Source of the DNA: Burkholderiales bacterium | Lineage (GTDB): Bacteria > Pseudomonadota > Gammaproteobacteria > Burkholderiales > Burkholderiaceae_C | NCBI GenBank assembly: GCA_003963115.1 | Contig: RXJQ01000004.1 | Coordinates: 47,511 to 111,510, forward strand | DNA length: 64,000 bases | Reading direction: 5' to 3' | Part shown: in pieces, positions 56,090 to 64,000 of the stretch | How positions within the stretch are numbered: position 1 is the stretch's first letter | Layout: the number at the start of each line of letters is the position of its first letter | Position numbers and translations under genes: made by a program | The notes under the pieces: generated by a model | Told to the model about the DNA's origin: nothing | Databases searched by the model: none | Seen by the model: only the letters and a program-made list of their open reading frames with translations

Positions 56090-57571
56090 ATGATGAAAAC
56101 ACCCCGCTCCTTGCTGCTTGTACTGCCGGTTGCCGTCTGGCTGACCGGGTGTGCCGTCACGCAAGTCTCTTCGCCTGCACCCGTGGTGGCGCCGGCGGCA
56201 TTCAAGGAAAGCGGCCCGTGGGAAAGCGGCAGATGGCAGCGCTCGGCCAGCCAAAACCCGTCAGCCCGACCGGAGGCCTGGTGGACGGTGTTCCATGATC
56301 CCGTGCTGGACGATCTGGTGTCGCGTCTGGCCGTGGGCAATGAGAACCTGCGAGGTCTGGCGGCCCAGGTCAACAGCGCCAAGGCAACCGTGGATGCCAG
56401 CCGCAGTGCCCTGTGGCCAAGCTTGTCTGTTGGGCCCTCCTTGACGCGCAGCCGGTCCGCGACCAGCGCGAACGGCAATGTCGTTGGCACGAGTGCCGTC
56501 AACAACAGCGTGGCGCTGAGTGCCAACGCGAGCTGGGAAATCGATTTGTGGGGGCGCCTGTCGCAAGCCAGCGCGCAGGCCAAAGCCTCCTACCAAGCGA
56601 GCGAGGACGACCTGGCTGCGGCTCGCTTGTCTGCCCAATCGACCTTGGTTCAAACCTATCTGTCGATGCGCACTGCCGAGGCCCAGGCCGCCTTGTTGAC
56701 GCGCAGCCTGCAGGCCTATGACAAATCGCTGTCGCTCACCCAAGCGCGGTACGATGGCGGCCTGGCTGCGCGCAGCGATGTATTGCAGGCGCAGACCCAG
56801 CTGAAATCCGTGCAGGCGCAGCTCGCGGAATCACGTGCACAGCGCTCGCAACTGGAGCATGCGCTGGCGGTGCTGGTGGGTGTTGCGCCATCCTCGCTGA
56901 GCCTGGCGTCGGGGCAGGGCGTCTTGCCAGCGATGCCAGCTATCCCTCGCATCCTGCCATCGCAGTTGCTGCAACGCCGCCCGGACGTCACGGCGGCCCG
57001 CCATCGCGTGGAGGCCGCCTATGCGCAGATCGGCGTGGCCGATGCCGCCTACTTTCCTTCCTTGAACCTGTCGGCCAGCGCCGGCTACCGCCATGACAGC
57101 CTGGCGGGCCTGCTCAGCGCACCCAATCTTTTCTGGTCCGTGGGGCCGTCCTTGACGGAGGTGATCTTCAATGGCGGGCAGCGTGAACTGGCCAGCGCCC
57201 AGGCACGGTCTGGTGCAGACCAGGCCACCGCGACCTACCGCCAGACCTGTCTGACTGCCCTGCAGGAAGTCGAGGACAACCTCGTTCTGGCCGACCAACT
57301 GGACCAGGAAGCGCAGTTCTTGACGGAGGCGCTGGACGACGCGCGGCGCAACCTGGACATCGTGATGGCCCAATACCAGGGCGGCACCGTGAGCTACCTC
57401 AATGTGGTGGCGGCCCAGACATCGGCGCTCAGCAGTGAAAGCAGCCTGCTGCAGGTGCGCAACCGGCAACTGGCGGCGGCCAGCCTCTTGCTCAAGAACG
57501 TGGCGGGGGCCTGGTCTATGGAGGAGGCTTCGGGTGATGCGCCAGCGGCGTCAGCCGCCACCAAACCGTGA
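56090..57571 (+). CDS. outer-membrane efflux lipoprotein (NodT/OprM family)
   Basis: The 493-aa outer-membrane factor has a lipobox (VAVWLTGC, Cys ~21), then PEAWWTVFHDPVLDDLVSRL, which begins the helical barrel. Two homologous halves follow (SWEIDLWGRLSQASAQAKASY; NLFWSVGPSLTEVIFNGGQR). It supplies the exit duct for MdtABC and perhaps for the RND pair at 19109-23632, which has no duct of its own. It begins 7 nt after mdtC; ATG 56093 is equally possible. Confidence 0.92.
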   Translation: MMKTPRSLLLVLPVAVWLTGCAVTQVSSPAPVVAPAAFKESGPWESGRWQRSASQNPSARPEAWWTVFHDPVLDDLVSRLAVGNENLRGLAAQVNSAKATVDASRSALWPSLSVGPSLTRSRSATSANGNVVGTSAVNNSVALSANASWEIDLWGRLSQASAQAKASYQASEDDLAAARLSAQSTLVQTYLSMRTAEAQAALLTRSLQAYDKSLSLTQARYDGGLAARSDVLQAQTQLKSVQAQLAESRAQRSQLEHALAVLVGVAPSSLSLASGQGVLPAMPAIPRILPSQLLQRRPDVTAARHRVEAAYAQIGVADAAYFPSLNLSASAGYRHDSLAGLLSAPNLFWSVGPSLTEVIFNGGQRELASAQARSGADQATATYRQTCLTALQEVEDNLVLADQLDQEAQFLTEALDDARRNLDIVMAQYQGGTVSYLNVVAAQTSALSSESSLLQVRNRQLAAASLLLKNVAGAWSMEEASGDAPAASAATKP

Positions 57572-57679
57572 ACAAATCCTGTTCCGTGGTGGCCAGGTAA
57601 AGATACGTATCGGCTTTGTGTCACCCCTGTAAATGAAGCCGATTTGAGCGGACTGTTTCATCTATACACCCTCACGCCG

Positions 57680-57715
57680 AGGCAGATCATGAGTCAAGGC
57701 AGACCATGACTGCCT
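57680..57715. repeat. 13-bp direct repeat and small hairpin upstream of the 57768 gene
   Basis: AGGCAGATCATGA (57680-57692) recurs as AGGCAGACCATGA (57697-57709) with one mismatch, 17 bp apart. The second copy also pairs AGGCAG with CTGCCT (57710-57715). A period of 17 bp is not a helical multiple; it may be an operator or chance. It lies in the ~195-nt gap after the efflux operon, which holds no other supported feature. Confidence 0.35.
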
Positions 57716-57767
57716 GGCTACGGGCTTGGGGCCACCCTTTCGGTCCTTTTTCGACATGAGGTGAAAC

Positions 57768-58148
57768 ATGGACATGCGCATCAATGGCTCGGATTCGAGC
57801 GGTCAAAGTGTGGGTGCTGCCAATTGGCAGCAGCGCCAGCAAAACGTCAAAAGCATGATGAGTGCGATTCAGTCCGGTGACCTGAGCGGGGCCCAGAAGG
57901 CCTATGCCGCACTCAATGGCTCCGGGCAAGACAATGGCAACGGGCCCTTCGCGGCCATCGGCAAGGCGCTGCAATCTGGTGACATCCAGGGGGCGCAGAA
58001 GGCAGCCCAAGACCTGCAGGCCAAGCGGGCAGGGCACCATCACCACCATCAGGAATCGGCCTCCACTTCCAGCACGACCACGCCGACCACCGGCAATCAG
58101 CCGCTGGCCGACTCTGGTCCGGGTTCCACCATCAACATCCTGGCGTGA
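57768..58148 (+). CDS. small soluble protein with two internal repeats
   Basis: This 126-aa protein has no signal or membrane segment. Residues ~29-50 (MMSAIQSGDLSGAQKAYAAL) and ~65-85 (IGKALQSGDIQGAQKAAQDL) are two copies of a helix-turn-helix-like unit. A five-His run and a Ser/Thr-rich tail follow, ending GSTINILA. AGGTG lies upstream of the ATG. Similar short proteins occur in Burkholderiales without assigned function. Confidence 0.65.
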   Translation: MDMRINGSDSSGQSVGAANWQQRQQNVKSMMSAIQSGDLSGAQKAYAALNGSGQDNGNGPFAAIGKALQSGDIQGAQKAAQDLQAKRAGHHHHHQESASTSSTTTPTTGNQPLADSGPGSTINILA

Positions 58149-58185
58149 AGCTGTGCCTTTGAAGGGAGCCGAGGCACAATCAACC

Positions 58186-59760
58186 ATGCCTGACGACAAG
58201 AACAGCAGCGCCACCGCCTCTCATGAACTGGGTTTTCGCCAGACCCTGCTGGCCATGCTGGGCCTGTGCTTCGTGTTGATCCTGGTGGCGCTGGACCAGA
58301 CCGTGATTGGCACGGCGCTGCCAACGGTGGTGGCCGAGTTGCACGGCTTCGAGCTGTATGCCTGGGTGGGGACGTCCTACCTGCTCACATCCATCATCAC
58401 GGTACCCATCTTCGGCAAGCTGGGCGATGAGCATGGCCGCAAGCCCTTTGTGCTGGCCGCCATCGTGCTGTTCACCTCGGCCTCCATGCTGTGCGGCTGG
58501 GCGCAAAGCATGCTGCAACTGGTGCTGGCGCGCGGCGTGCAAGGCATAGGCGGCGGCATGCTGGTGGCCACGACCTTCGCCTGCATTCCCGACCTCTTTC
58601 CAGATCCCAAATCGCGTCTGCGCTGGCAGATCATGTTCAGCACCAGCTTCGGTCTGGCCAATGCGGTGGGGCCGTCCATGGGCGGCTATTTGACCGAACA
58701 CTGGGGATGGCGCTCCGTCTTTTTCGTCAACCTGCCAGTGGGCCTGGCCAGTCTGCTTTTCGTGTCGCGCTACCTGCCCAGGATCCGGCATTCGGCGCAT
58801 CAACCTTCGCCACTGGATTGGCAGGGCTCCGCCCTGATCGCCTTGGCCCTGGGCAGCATGCAGCTGCTGGTCGAGTGGCTGCCTCAGCAAAAGCCCGTGG
58901 CCTGGTTGCTGATACTGGGCGGCGTGATGCTGACGTCAGCCATGTTGCTGGTCTGGTGGGAGCGGCGTTGCCCCAATCCGGTCCTGCCCATGAACATGCT
59001 GAGTGATCGGCATCTGGTGCCGCTGTTCCTGCTGTCCCTGTCCATGGGGTTTTGCATGTTCGCGGTGATGTACTACGCGCCGCTGATGTTCCAGGGCGGC
59101 TTTGGTCTTTCGCCGAACCAGGCGGGCCTGCTGATCACGCCCTTTGCCGTGTTCATCACGGTAGGCAGCATCGCCAATGGGCGCATCGTGACGCGGCTGT
59201 CTTCGCCCAACTGGATGCTCTACGTGGGGGCCGCCCTGTTCTGGGTGGCCGCCTATGCGCTCACACAGGTGCACGCCTCGACGCCTCACCTCACCGTGGT
59301 GCTGGCCATGATGGCCGGCGGGGTGGGCATCGGCATGCTGCTGCCCAATCTGACCCTGTTCACGCAAGCCAGCGCGCCTCGGCATCAACTGGGTGTGGCC
59401 ACGGCCATGCTGCAGTCGACCCGCATGATGGGCGGCATGCTGGGCACGGCCCTGGTGGGCACCTGGGTGTCGCATCACTATGTGCAAGGGGTGCAGGAGG
59501 CACTGGCACACCATGGGCAAACGGCCTGGCTTGCTTCCCTGGCCGACCCACAGGTGCTGGTGGACCGGGCGGCGATGGCCACACTCAAAACGCAAGCCTT
59601 GCAAACGGGGCAGGATGCATCGGCCTTGCTGGACCTCGCCCGTCAAAGCCTGGTCGAAGCCATCCATGGTGGGCAATGGGTGGTCGTGGTCCTGATGGCC
59701 GGCGTGGCCGTGCTGGCGCGCTGCGTGCCGCCCATGAGCCTGCACGGCGACAAGGCTTGA
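58186..59760 (+). CDS. MFS drug:H+ antiporter, DHA2 (14-helix) family
   Basis: The 524-aa transporter starts at ATG 58186. Motif D1 ALDQTVIGTALPTV lies in helix 1, motif A GKLGDEHGRKPFVL in loop 2-3, and motif C GLANAVGPSMGGYLTEHWGWR in helix 5. It resembles EmrB/QacA exporters but no adaptor gene is near. The substrate is unknown. The frame is open upstream of the chosen start, overlapping the 57768 gene in another frame. Confidence 0.9.
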   Translation: MPDDKNSSATASHELGFRQTLLAMLGLCFVLILVALDQTVIGTALPTVVAELHGFELYAWVGTSYLLTSIITVPIFGKLGDEHGRKPFVLAAIVLFTSASMLCGWAQSMLQLVLARGVQGIGGGMLVATTFACIPDLFPDPKSRLRWQIMFSTSFGLANAVGPSMGGYLTEHWGWRSVFFVNLPVGLASLLFVSRYLPRIRHSAHQPSPLDWQGSALIALALGSMQLLVEWLPQQKPVAWLLILGGVMLTSAMLLVWWERRCPNPVLPMNMLSDRHLVPLFLLSLSMGFCMFAVMYYAPLMFQGGFGLSPNQAGLLITPFAVFITVGSIANGRIVTRLSSPNWMLYVGAALFWVAAYALTQVHASTPHLTVVLAMMAGGVGIGMLLPNLTLFTQASAPRHQLGVATAMLQSTRMMGGMLGTALVGTWVSHHYVQGVQEALAHHGQTAWLASLADPQVLVDRAAMATLKTQALQTGQDASALLDLARQSLVEAIHGGQWVVVVLMAGVAVLARCVPPMSLHGDKA

Positions 59761-59764
59761 GACA

Positions 59765-60460
59765 ATGTTGAACGCTATGATCACCCGCATGATGCTGCAC
59801 AAGCTGCCCTTCCTGAGGCAAGTCCTGATCCGGCCTCGCCTGTTCATTGCCGGCGCGGTCGGGGTGCTGGTGGCCCTTCTGCTGCCGACTCCTCTGGCGG
59901 GGCGTTGGGTGACCCGCTTGATCATCGGCTGGAATGCCGGCGCCTGCTTCTATCTGGGATTGGCCGGCTGGATGATGGCCCACGCCAGCCACGCGCAGAT
60001 CCGCAAGCGGGCCTGTCAGCAGGACGATGGCGCCATGGCCATCCTGACGCTGGTGGTGCTGGCGGCCTTGTTCAGCCTGGGGGCCATCGTGGCCGAACTG
60101 TCGGTGGCCAAGGATTTCACAGGGGCTTCCCGCATCGCGCACATTGCGCTGGCCGGGGTCACGATCCTGAGCTCGTGGGCTTTCACCCAGACGATGTTCG
60201 CCTTGCACTACGCCCACGATTTCTACGTGGCGCGAGGCAAGGGCTTACCGGGTGGTCTCGCGTTTCCGGAGACCCCCGAGCCGAACTACCTGGACTTTCT
60301 GTACTTTGCTGCGGTCATTGGCACCTCAGGCCAGACCGCCGACGTGTCCATCACCAGCACGGGCATGCGTCGGGTGGGGCTGGTCCATTGCGTGCTGGCC
60401 TTCCTGTTCAACACCAGCCTGGTGGCCCTGACCATCAACGTGGCCTCGGGCCTGCTTTGA
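59765..60460 (+). CDS. DUF1345 membrane protein
   Basis: The 231-aa protein has about five helices and the family signatures TQTMFALHYAHDFY and NYLDFLYFAAVIGTSGQTADV, the latter resembling an ion-channel pore loop. Function is unknown. It starts 4 nt after the MFS gene and is likely co-transcribed. Confidence 0.85.
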   Translation: MLNAMITRMMLHKLPFLRQVLIRPRLFIAGAVGVLVALLLPTPLAGRWVTRLIIGWNAGACFYLGLAGWMMAHASHAQIRKRACQQDDGAMAILTLVVLAALFSLGAIVAELSVAKDFTGASRIAHIALAGVTILSSWAFTQTMFALHYAHDFYVARGKGLPGGLAFPETPEPNYLDFLYFAAVIGTSGQTADVSITSTGMRRVGLVHCVLAFLFNTSLVALTINVASGLL

Positions 60461-60488
60461 TGCGCTGCCTGATGCCTTGCGAACGGGC

Positions 60489-61073
60489 TCAGGGGTGCAC
60501 GGCGATCACGCCGCACGCGATACGCGGGCCGGAGTTGCCGGTGGGCTGGGTCTTGTAGTCGTCCGGGTTGGCGTGCAGGATCACGCTGCGGCCGTCGATG
60601 CTGTTGGTGCCTGCCTTGACTGTCACGCCATGCAGCATGAACTTCTGGTCGATCACGCCATCGGCATTGGCGGTAAGGCTGGGCATGTCGCCCGCATGGT
60701 GTTCAGCGTCTTGTGGGCCGTGTGCGGTCTTGCCGGGGTTGAAGTGGCCGCCTGCGCTGGTGCCATCCGTGCTGGCGCAACTGCCGATATCGTGCAGATG
60801 GAAGCCGTGCTCGGAGTTGGGGGCCACGCCGGTGATGTGAGCATGCACCATCACGTGATCGGCCATTTCATGAAACGCCACCAGGCCACGGGCGCTGTTG
60901 CCCTGGGTTGGCGTCAGCGTGGCCACGGCCATGCCTTGCATCATGTGATGCGTCATTTTCATGTCGTGCTCGTCTTCGGATGCTGATTTCGTATCGGGGT
61001 TGGCGCAACCGGCCAGGGAGGCCAAAGCGGCCATCAGCACGGTAGGCAACAGCCAAGCTGTGTGTTTCTTCAT
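60489..61073 (-). CDS. sodC: Cu/Zn superoxide dismutase, lipoprotein form
   Basis: The protein (194 aa) has a lipobox (ALASLAGC), a Met/His-rich stretch (HDMKMTHHMMQGM) and a SodC domain. Metal ligands are in HGFHLHDIGSC, GGHFNPGKTAHG and ADGVIDQ; the disulfide partner Cys is in GPRIACGVI. It removes periplasmic superoxide. The Met/His stretch could pre-bind copper, as in some bacterial SodC proteins. GGAG is present upstream. Confidence 0.93.
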   Translation of the reverse strand: MKKHTAWLLPTVLMAALASLAGCANPDTKSASEDEHDMKMTHHMMQGMAVATLTPTQGNSARGLVAFHEMADHVMVHAHITGVAPNSEHGFHLHDIGSCASTDGTSAGGHFNPGKTAHGPQDAEHHAGDMPSLTANADGVIDQKFMLHGVTVKAGTNSIDGRSVILHANPDDYKTQPTGNSGPRIACGVIAVHP

Positions 61074-61401
61074 ACGGGCTCCTGAATTGGCAAATGGATT
61101 GACCGGCGAACTTTACGCTGAGACACGCAGTCTTTCCCCAAGTATCCTCGCGTCGGGCCTAGACTTCCTGCCAAGCCGATGAGGTTGGGCGAGGTGTCCA
61201 GACGGCGGACTTATCCCCGCAAGCTGTGGATAAGCTTGTTGGCAAACCTTGGGGAACGAGGGTTCCCCCTGGGGCGTGGCTTGAAGTGCTGCGAAATGAG
61301 GCAGTTTGATGACATGCGGCCGGGCACGTCCGAAATGGTGGCAGGCGTGGCCCAATGTCAGCTGCGATGTACATGGATGAAAGTGGTTGGTGATGTGGGA
61401 C
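61074..61401. other. intergenic region with DnaA-box dyad and hairpin
   Basis: No gene is supported in these ~330 nt. CTTATCC (61210-61216) and GGATAAG (61228-61234) form a dyad, and TGTGGATAA (61225-61233) is a perfect DnaA box. A stem GGGGAAC / GTTCCCC with loop GAGG follows at 61251-61268. The region separates the divergent sodC and subtilase genes. Confidence 0.5.
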
Positions 61402-63363
61402 ATGAACGCAAGAAGAAGCCTGAGGGGACTCCTGTTTTGTTCGATGCTGGGCCTGGCTTCCTGGTCCAGTTTTGCGGACAGTGCCCGGGTTATGGTCAAG
61501 CTCAAAGCCGATGCCAGCCTGCTGCGCAGCAGCGTGGTGCAGGCGCAGTCGGGTGACAACACCGCGCAGAACCATGTGATGCAGCGCTTGGGGCTGCGCC
61601 GAGGCCTGGAGGTGCAAGATGGCCGCGAGGTGGGCAACCGCCTGCATGTGGCGCTGGCGCAAGGCATGAGCTCGGAAGCGCTGGCGGCCGTGCTGGCCAA
61701 GGACAGTGACGTGGTCTACGCCGTGCCTGATCGTTGGCGCAAGCCGCATACCGCCGTGCCAAACGATCCTCTTTATGTCGCGATGGGCAATATCTATGTA
61801 GATACAGGCCAGTGGTATCTGCATCCCTATGACAGCACCATTCCTGCGGCGATCAACGCGGAGGGTGCATGGGGTACGGCAACGGGGCTCGGTCAGGTCG
61901 TCGCCGTGCTGGATTCCGGTGTACGCTTTGATCACCCGGATCTGCAAAACAAGCTCAACAGCGGCTACAACATGATCAGCTACGCGTCTGTGGCGGGCGT
62001 GAGCGGCGGGCGCAGCGCGGATGCCTCTGACCTGGGCGATTGGGTGGACAGCGCTGGCATCACGGCCATCCACAACGAGGTTGGTGTGAATCCCGAATGT
62101 GATGTCCAGGCGACCAGCAGTTGGCACGGCACCAAGGTGTCGGGGATCATCGGTGCCGAGACGAACAACAGCATCGGCATGGCCTCGGTGGCCCCTGATG
62201 CGCGCATCCTGCCTGTGCGCATACTGGGCAAATGCGGTGGTTGGGACTCGGACATTCTGGCTGGCATGCGATGGGCTGCTGGTCTGGCTGTGAGCGGCGC
62301 GACCTCCACGACAACGCCAGCCCGTGTGATCAACATGAGTCTTGGCGCACAAGACAGCTGCTCGCAGGCCTACAAGGACGTCATCAACGAAGTGACCTCG
62401 GCCCACGTCGTCATCGTGGCTTCTGCCGGCAATGACGATGGCAAAGCGGTGTCGTCACCGGCGAATTGCCCCGGTGTGATCGCAGTGGCGGGGCTGCGTC
62501 ATGCGGGTACCAAGGTGGGCTACTCGTCCATTGGTCCGGAGGTGACCGTCAGTGCCCCATCCGGGAACTGCGCTGGTGCTGATAGCAACGACACAACCTG
62601 CCACTACGCCATCCTGACCACGACGAACACAGGGGCAACGAGCCCCGTAGCTGGGCCGGCTGGCGCCGGCTATACCAATTCGACCACCAACATCTCGTAT
62701 GGCACGAGCTTCGCGGCACCACAGGTAAGCGGAACCGTGGCCCTGATGCTGCAAGTGCGTTCCTCGCTCACGCCGGCGGCGGTGTCGTCGCTGTTGCGCA
62801 AGAGCGCGCGGGCATTCCCCACCACCGGTGCGGCGACCTCGTCGAGTGTCTGCCACCTGCCTGATGGCACACAACAGCTGGAGTGCTATTGCACGACCTT
62901 GACCTGTGGCGCCGGTATGCTGGATGCCGCTGCGGCGGTTCAGGCCGCAAGCTCCGATGCCGTGGCCGTGATCGCCGTGAGCCCGGCCGCCCCGACGCCG
63001 GGCGTTGTCACCCATCTGGATGGCACGCAGTCCATGCCCAGCCCGGGTGGCTCGTCCATCGTGAGCTACCAGTGGACCTTGCTGGATGGCGGCGGGATTG
63101 TGAGCTCATCCGCTTGGAATGCGTCCAGCAGCACGGTGCCGGTGACGCCATCGGGTACCGGCTCGTTCCATGTGCAATTGACCGTGACAGACAACACTGC
63201 TCAAACGGCCTCGATAGACCAATGGGTCGTGGTCGGGGCGCCGACGGTGACGACAACTTCATCCGGCGGAGGCGGCGGCGGCGGTGAGGTTGGCGGTTTG
63301 GAGCTCGCTGCCATGGCGCTGTGCCTGGCCCTGGGCACGTCCTGGCGCCGCATCAAGGCATGA
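61402..63363 (+). CDS. subtilase (S8) with a GlyGly-CTERM-like sorting tail
   Basis: The protein (653 aa) has a Sec signal ending near SFA, a propeptide-like region (~30-110, ARVMVKLKADASLLRSS), and a catalytic domain with Asp in VAVLDSGVRFDHPDL, His in SSWHGTKVSGIIG and Ser in SYGTSFAAPQVSG. A PKD-like beta domain follows (~515-610). The end is a Gly run, a hydrophobic stretch (GGLELAAMALCLALG) and a basic tip (WRRIKA), the three-part tail of proteins cut by rhombosortase-type enzymes. The start is uncertain: ATG 61393 and TTG 61387 are also in frame. Confidence 0.88.
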   Translation: MNARRSLRGLLFCSMLGLASWSSFADSARVMVKLKADASLLRSSVVQAQSGDNTAQNHVMQRLGLRRGLEVQDGREVGNRLHVALAQGMSSEALAAVLAKDSDVVYAVPDRWRKPHTAVPNDPLYVAMGNIYVDTGQWYLHPYDSTIPAAINAEGAWGTATGLGQVVAVLDSGVRFDHPDLQNKLNSGYNMISYASVAGVSGGRSADASDLGDWVDSAGITAIHNEVGVNPECDVQATSSWHGTKVSGIIGAETNNSIGMASVAPDARILPVRILGKCGGWDSDILAGMRWAAGLAVSGATSTTTPARVINMSLGAQDSCSQAYKDVINEVTSAHVVIVASAGNDDGKAVSSPANCPGVIAVAGLRHAGTKVGYSSIGPEVTVSAPSGNCAGADSNDTTCHYAILTTTNTGATSPVAGPAGAGYTNSTTNISYGTSFAAPQVSGTVALMLQVRSSLTPAAVSSLLRKSARAFPTTGAATSSSVCHLPDGTQQLECYCTTLTCGAGMLDAAAAVQAASSDAVAVIAVSPAAPTPGVVTHLDGTQSMPSPGGSSIVSYQWTLLDGGGIVSSSAWNASSSTVPVTPSGTGSFHVQLTVTDNTAQTASIDQWVVVGAPTVTTTSSGGGGGGGEVGGLELAAMALCLALGTSWRRIKA

Positions 63364-63817
63364 GCATCAGCTCATCGAAGGCCACGTTCTTGACGCGGGT
63401 CTCAACCCCCTGCGTCTTCAGGTAGCCATTGAGCGAGACCTTCATGTCGTGGCTGAATCGTTTAAGTCCGTCGCGGCCATGCAGATCGTCCTCTGAGATG
63501 TGTGTGCCGGTTTCCTCGATTAGTGCAGTGAAGGCGGGGATATGGGGTTCCAGCTCGTCGGCGTCCTTGTCCTTGGCCAGTTGCAGGTTGACTTTGATGT
63601 TGACCATGCGGCCGTCCGCCATCTGCGCCATGATTTTGGGCATGGCCAGCCAGGCCGGCTTGGGCCGCTCCTGCTGCGCGTCAGGCTGGCCGCTGAAATG
63701 CGTGTAGGCCCAGACGCTGCCCCCCAGAACCACCACGACCACGCCGATCACCAGTTCGAGCAGCCAGTCGCTCAGGCCAGAAGAAGATGCCGGTAGATCG
63801 GTATCGGCGACAGCCAT
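63353..63817 (-). CDS. FliL-like flagellar basal-body-associated protein
   Basis: This 154-aa protein has one N-terminal helix (LLELVIGVVVVVLGGSVWAY) and a periplasmic domain with family-typical GRMVNIKVNLQLAKDKDADEL and ending LNGYLKTQGVETRVKNVAFDELMLMP. FliL supports stator function in flagellar motors. No other flagellar gene is in view, and it overlaps the end of the subtilase gene on the opposite strand by 11 nt. The longer frame upstream of 63817 lacks a sensible start. Confidence 0.75.
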   Translation of the reverse strand: MAVADTDLPASSSGLSDWLLELVIGVVVVVLGGSVWAYTHFSGQPDAQQERPKPAWLAMPKIMAQMADGRMVNIKVNLQLAKDKDADELEPHIPAFTALIEETGTHISEDDLHGRDGLKRFSHDMKVSLNGYLKTQGVETRVKNVAFDELMLMP

Positions 63818-64000
63818 GAAAAACTCCAAATTTGACGACGGTGCAACCTTACTATGGGCGGCATTTCGCGGGGATTCGTGACATGGGGGCAGCGAGACAA
63901 ACGCACGCTGCGTTCTTGTCTGAACCCGGATAGGTTTTTCGGTCAAATGAGGCCTTGCTGAAACAAAACTGAAAGAGTTGAGTGCGATGATGCGCGTTTG

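Noticed and set aside
61210..61234. Origin of replication
   Set aside because: Only one perfect and one partial DnaA box, no AT-rich unwinding region and no dnaA/dnaN or parAB nearby.
63987..64000. Start of another gene at the right edge (ATGATGCG)
   Set aside because: Only 14 nt are visible, so no coding call can be supported.

Overview
The window looks like a chromosomal segment of a Gram-negative betaproteobacterium, most likely order Burkholderiales (Comamonadaceae or Leptothrix/Aquabacterium-like). The grounds are high GC with strong G/C third-position bias, family assignments such as the SfnR-like activator, CysTWA, System I cytochrome c maturation, MdtABC and Family 2A encapsulin, and gene style. 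This is family recognition by eye, not a database placement. I see no tRNA, rRNA, CRISPR, IS element, integrase or prophage genes.

1-10,600: an XRE/cupin regulator, a single-TOBE molybdate/molybdopterin-binding protein, and a sigma-54 activator of the SfnR type (sulfur-starvation response in pseudomonads). On the minus strand follow a lone sulfate-binding protein, a b561-type cytochrome, a rhodanese-fold protein without its catalytic Cys, and an operon for a coiled-coil porin plus a complete sulfonate-type ABC importer. The importer operon has a -24/-12 (sigma-54) promoter.

10,600-25,130: a second, divergent -24/-12 promoter with a consensus IHF site just upstream drives a long plus-strand run. 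It encodes a DUF1549/DUF1553 protein with a CxxCH site, a Tat-exported DUF1501 protein, three c-type cytochromes, an exported peroxiredoxin, an SMP-30-like beta-propeller, a dienelactone-hydrolase-fold enzyme, an RND permease with adaptor, and a secreted metallo-beta-lactamase-fold protein. I know of no described pathway with this composition. Its wiring to an SfnR-like activator and a sulfonate importer makes periplasmic organosulfur use the best guess.

25,253-31,814: ccmABCDEFGHI, the cytochrome c maturation operon.

31,917-44,877: a second sulfur block. It holds a 1-Cys peroxiredoxin, a GroEL paralogue without GroES, MetY-type O-acetylhomoserine sulfhydrylase, a membrane metallophosphoesterase, the Family 2A encapsulin operon (serine O-acetyltransferase, shell protein, cysteine desulfurase with a ~230-residue disordered cargo-loading extension), and sbp-cysT-cysW-cysA for sulfate import.

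44,977-64,000: ordinary envelope and housekeeping genes. These are two small lipoproteins, a DUF5666 lipoprotein, a formyltransferase-like protein, an MdtABC-OMF multidrug efflux operon, a small repeat protein, an MFS exporter, a DUF1345 protein, Cu/Zn superoxide dismutase, a sortable subtilase and a FliL-like protein.

The sulfur genes share regulation visible in the DNA. The promoters of the rhodanese gene and both sulfate-binding-protein genes have the same layout: ATAAG, 21 nt ending TTC, 19 nt, then a -10-like TAGCAT or TAGTAT. Weaker versions with identical spacing lie in front of the TOBE gene and the SfnR-like gene. This suggests a cascade: a LysR-type sulfur regulator (CysB/SsuR class, not in the window) switches on sfnR, and SfnR then activates the two divergent sigma-54 operons.
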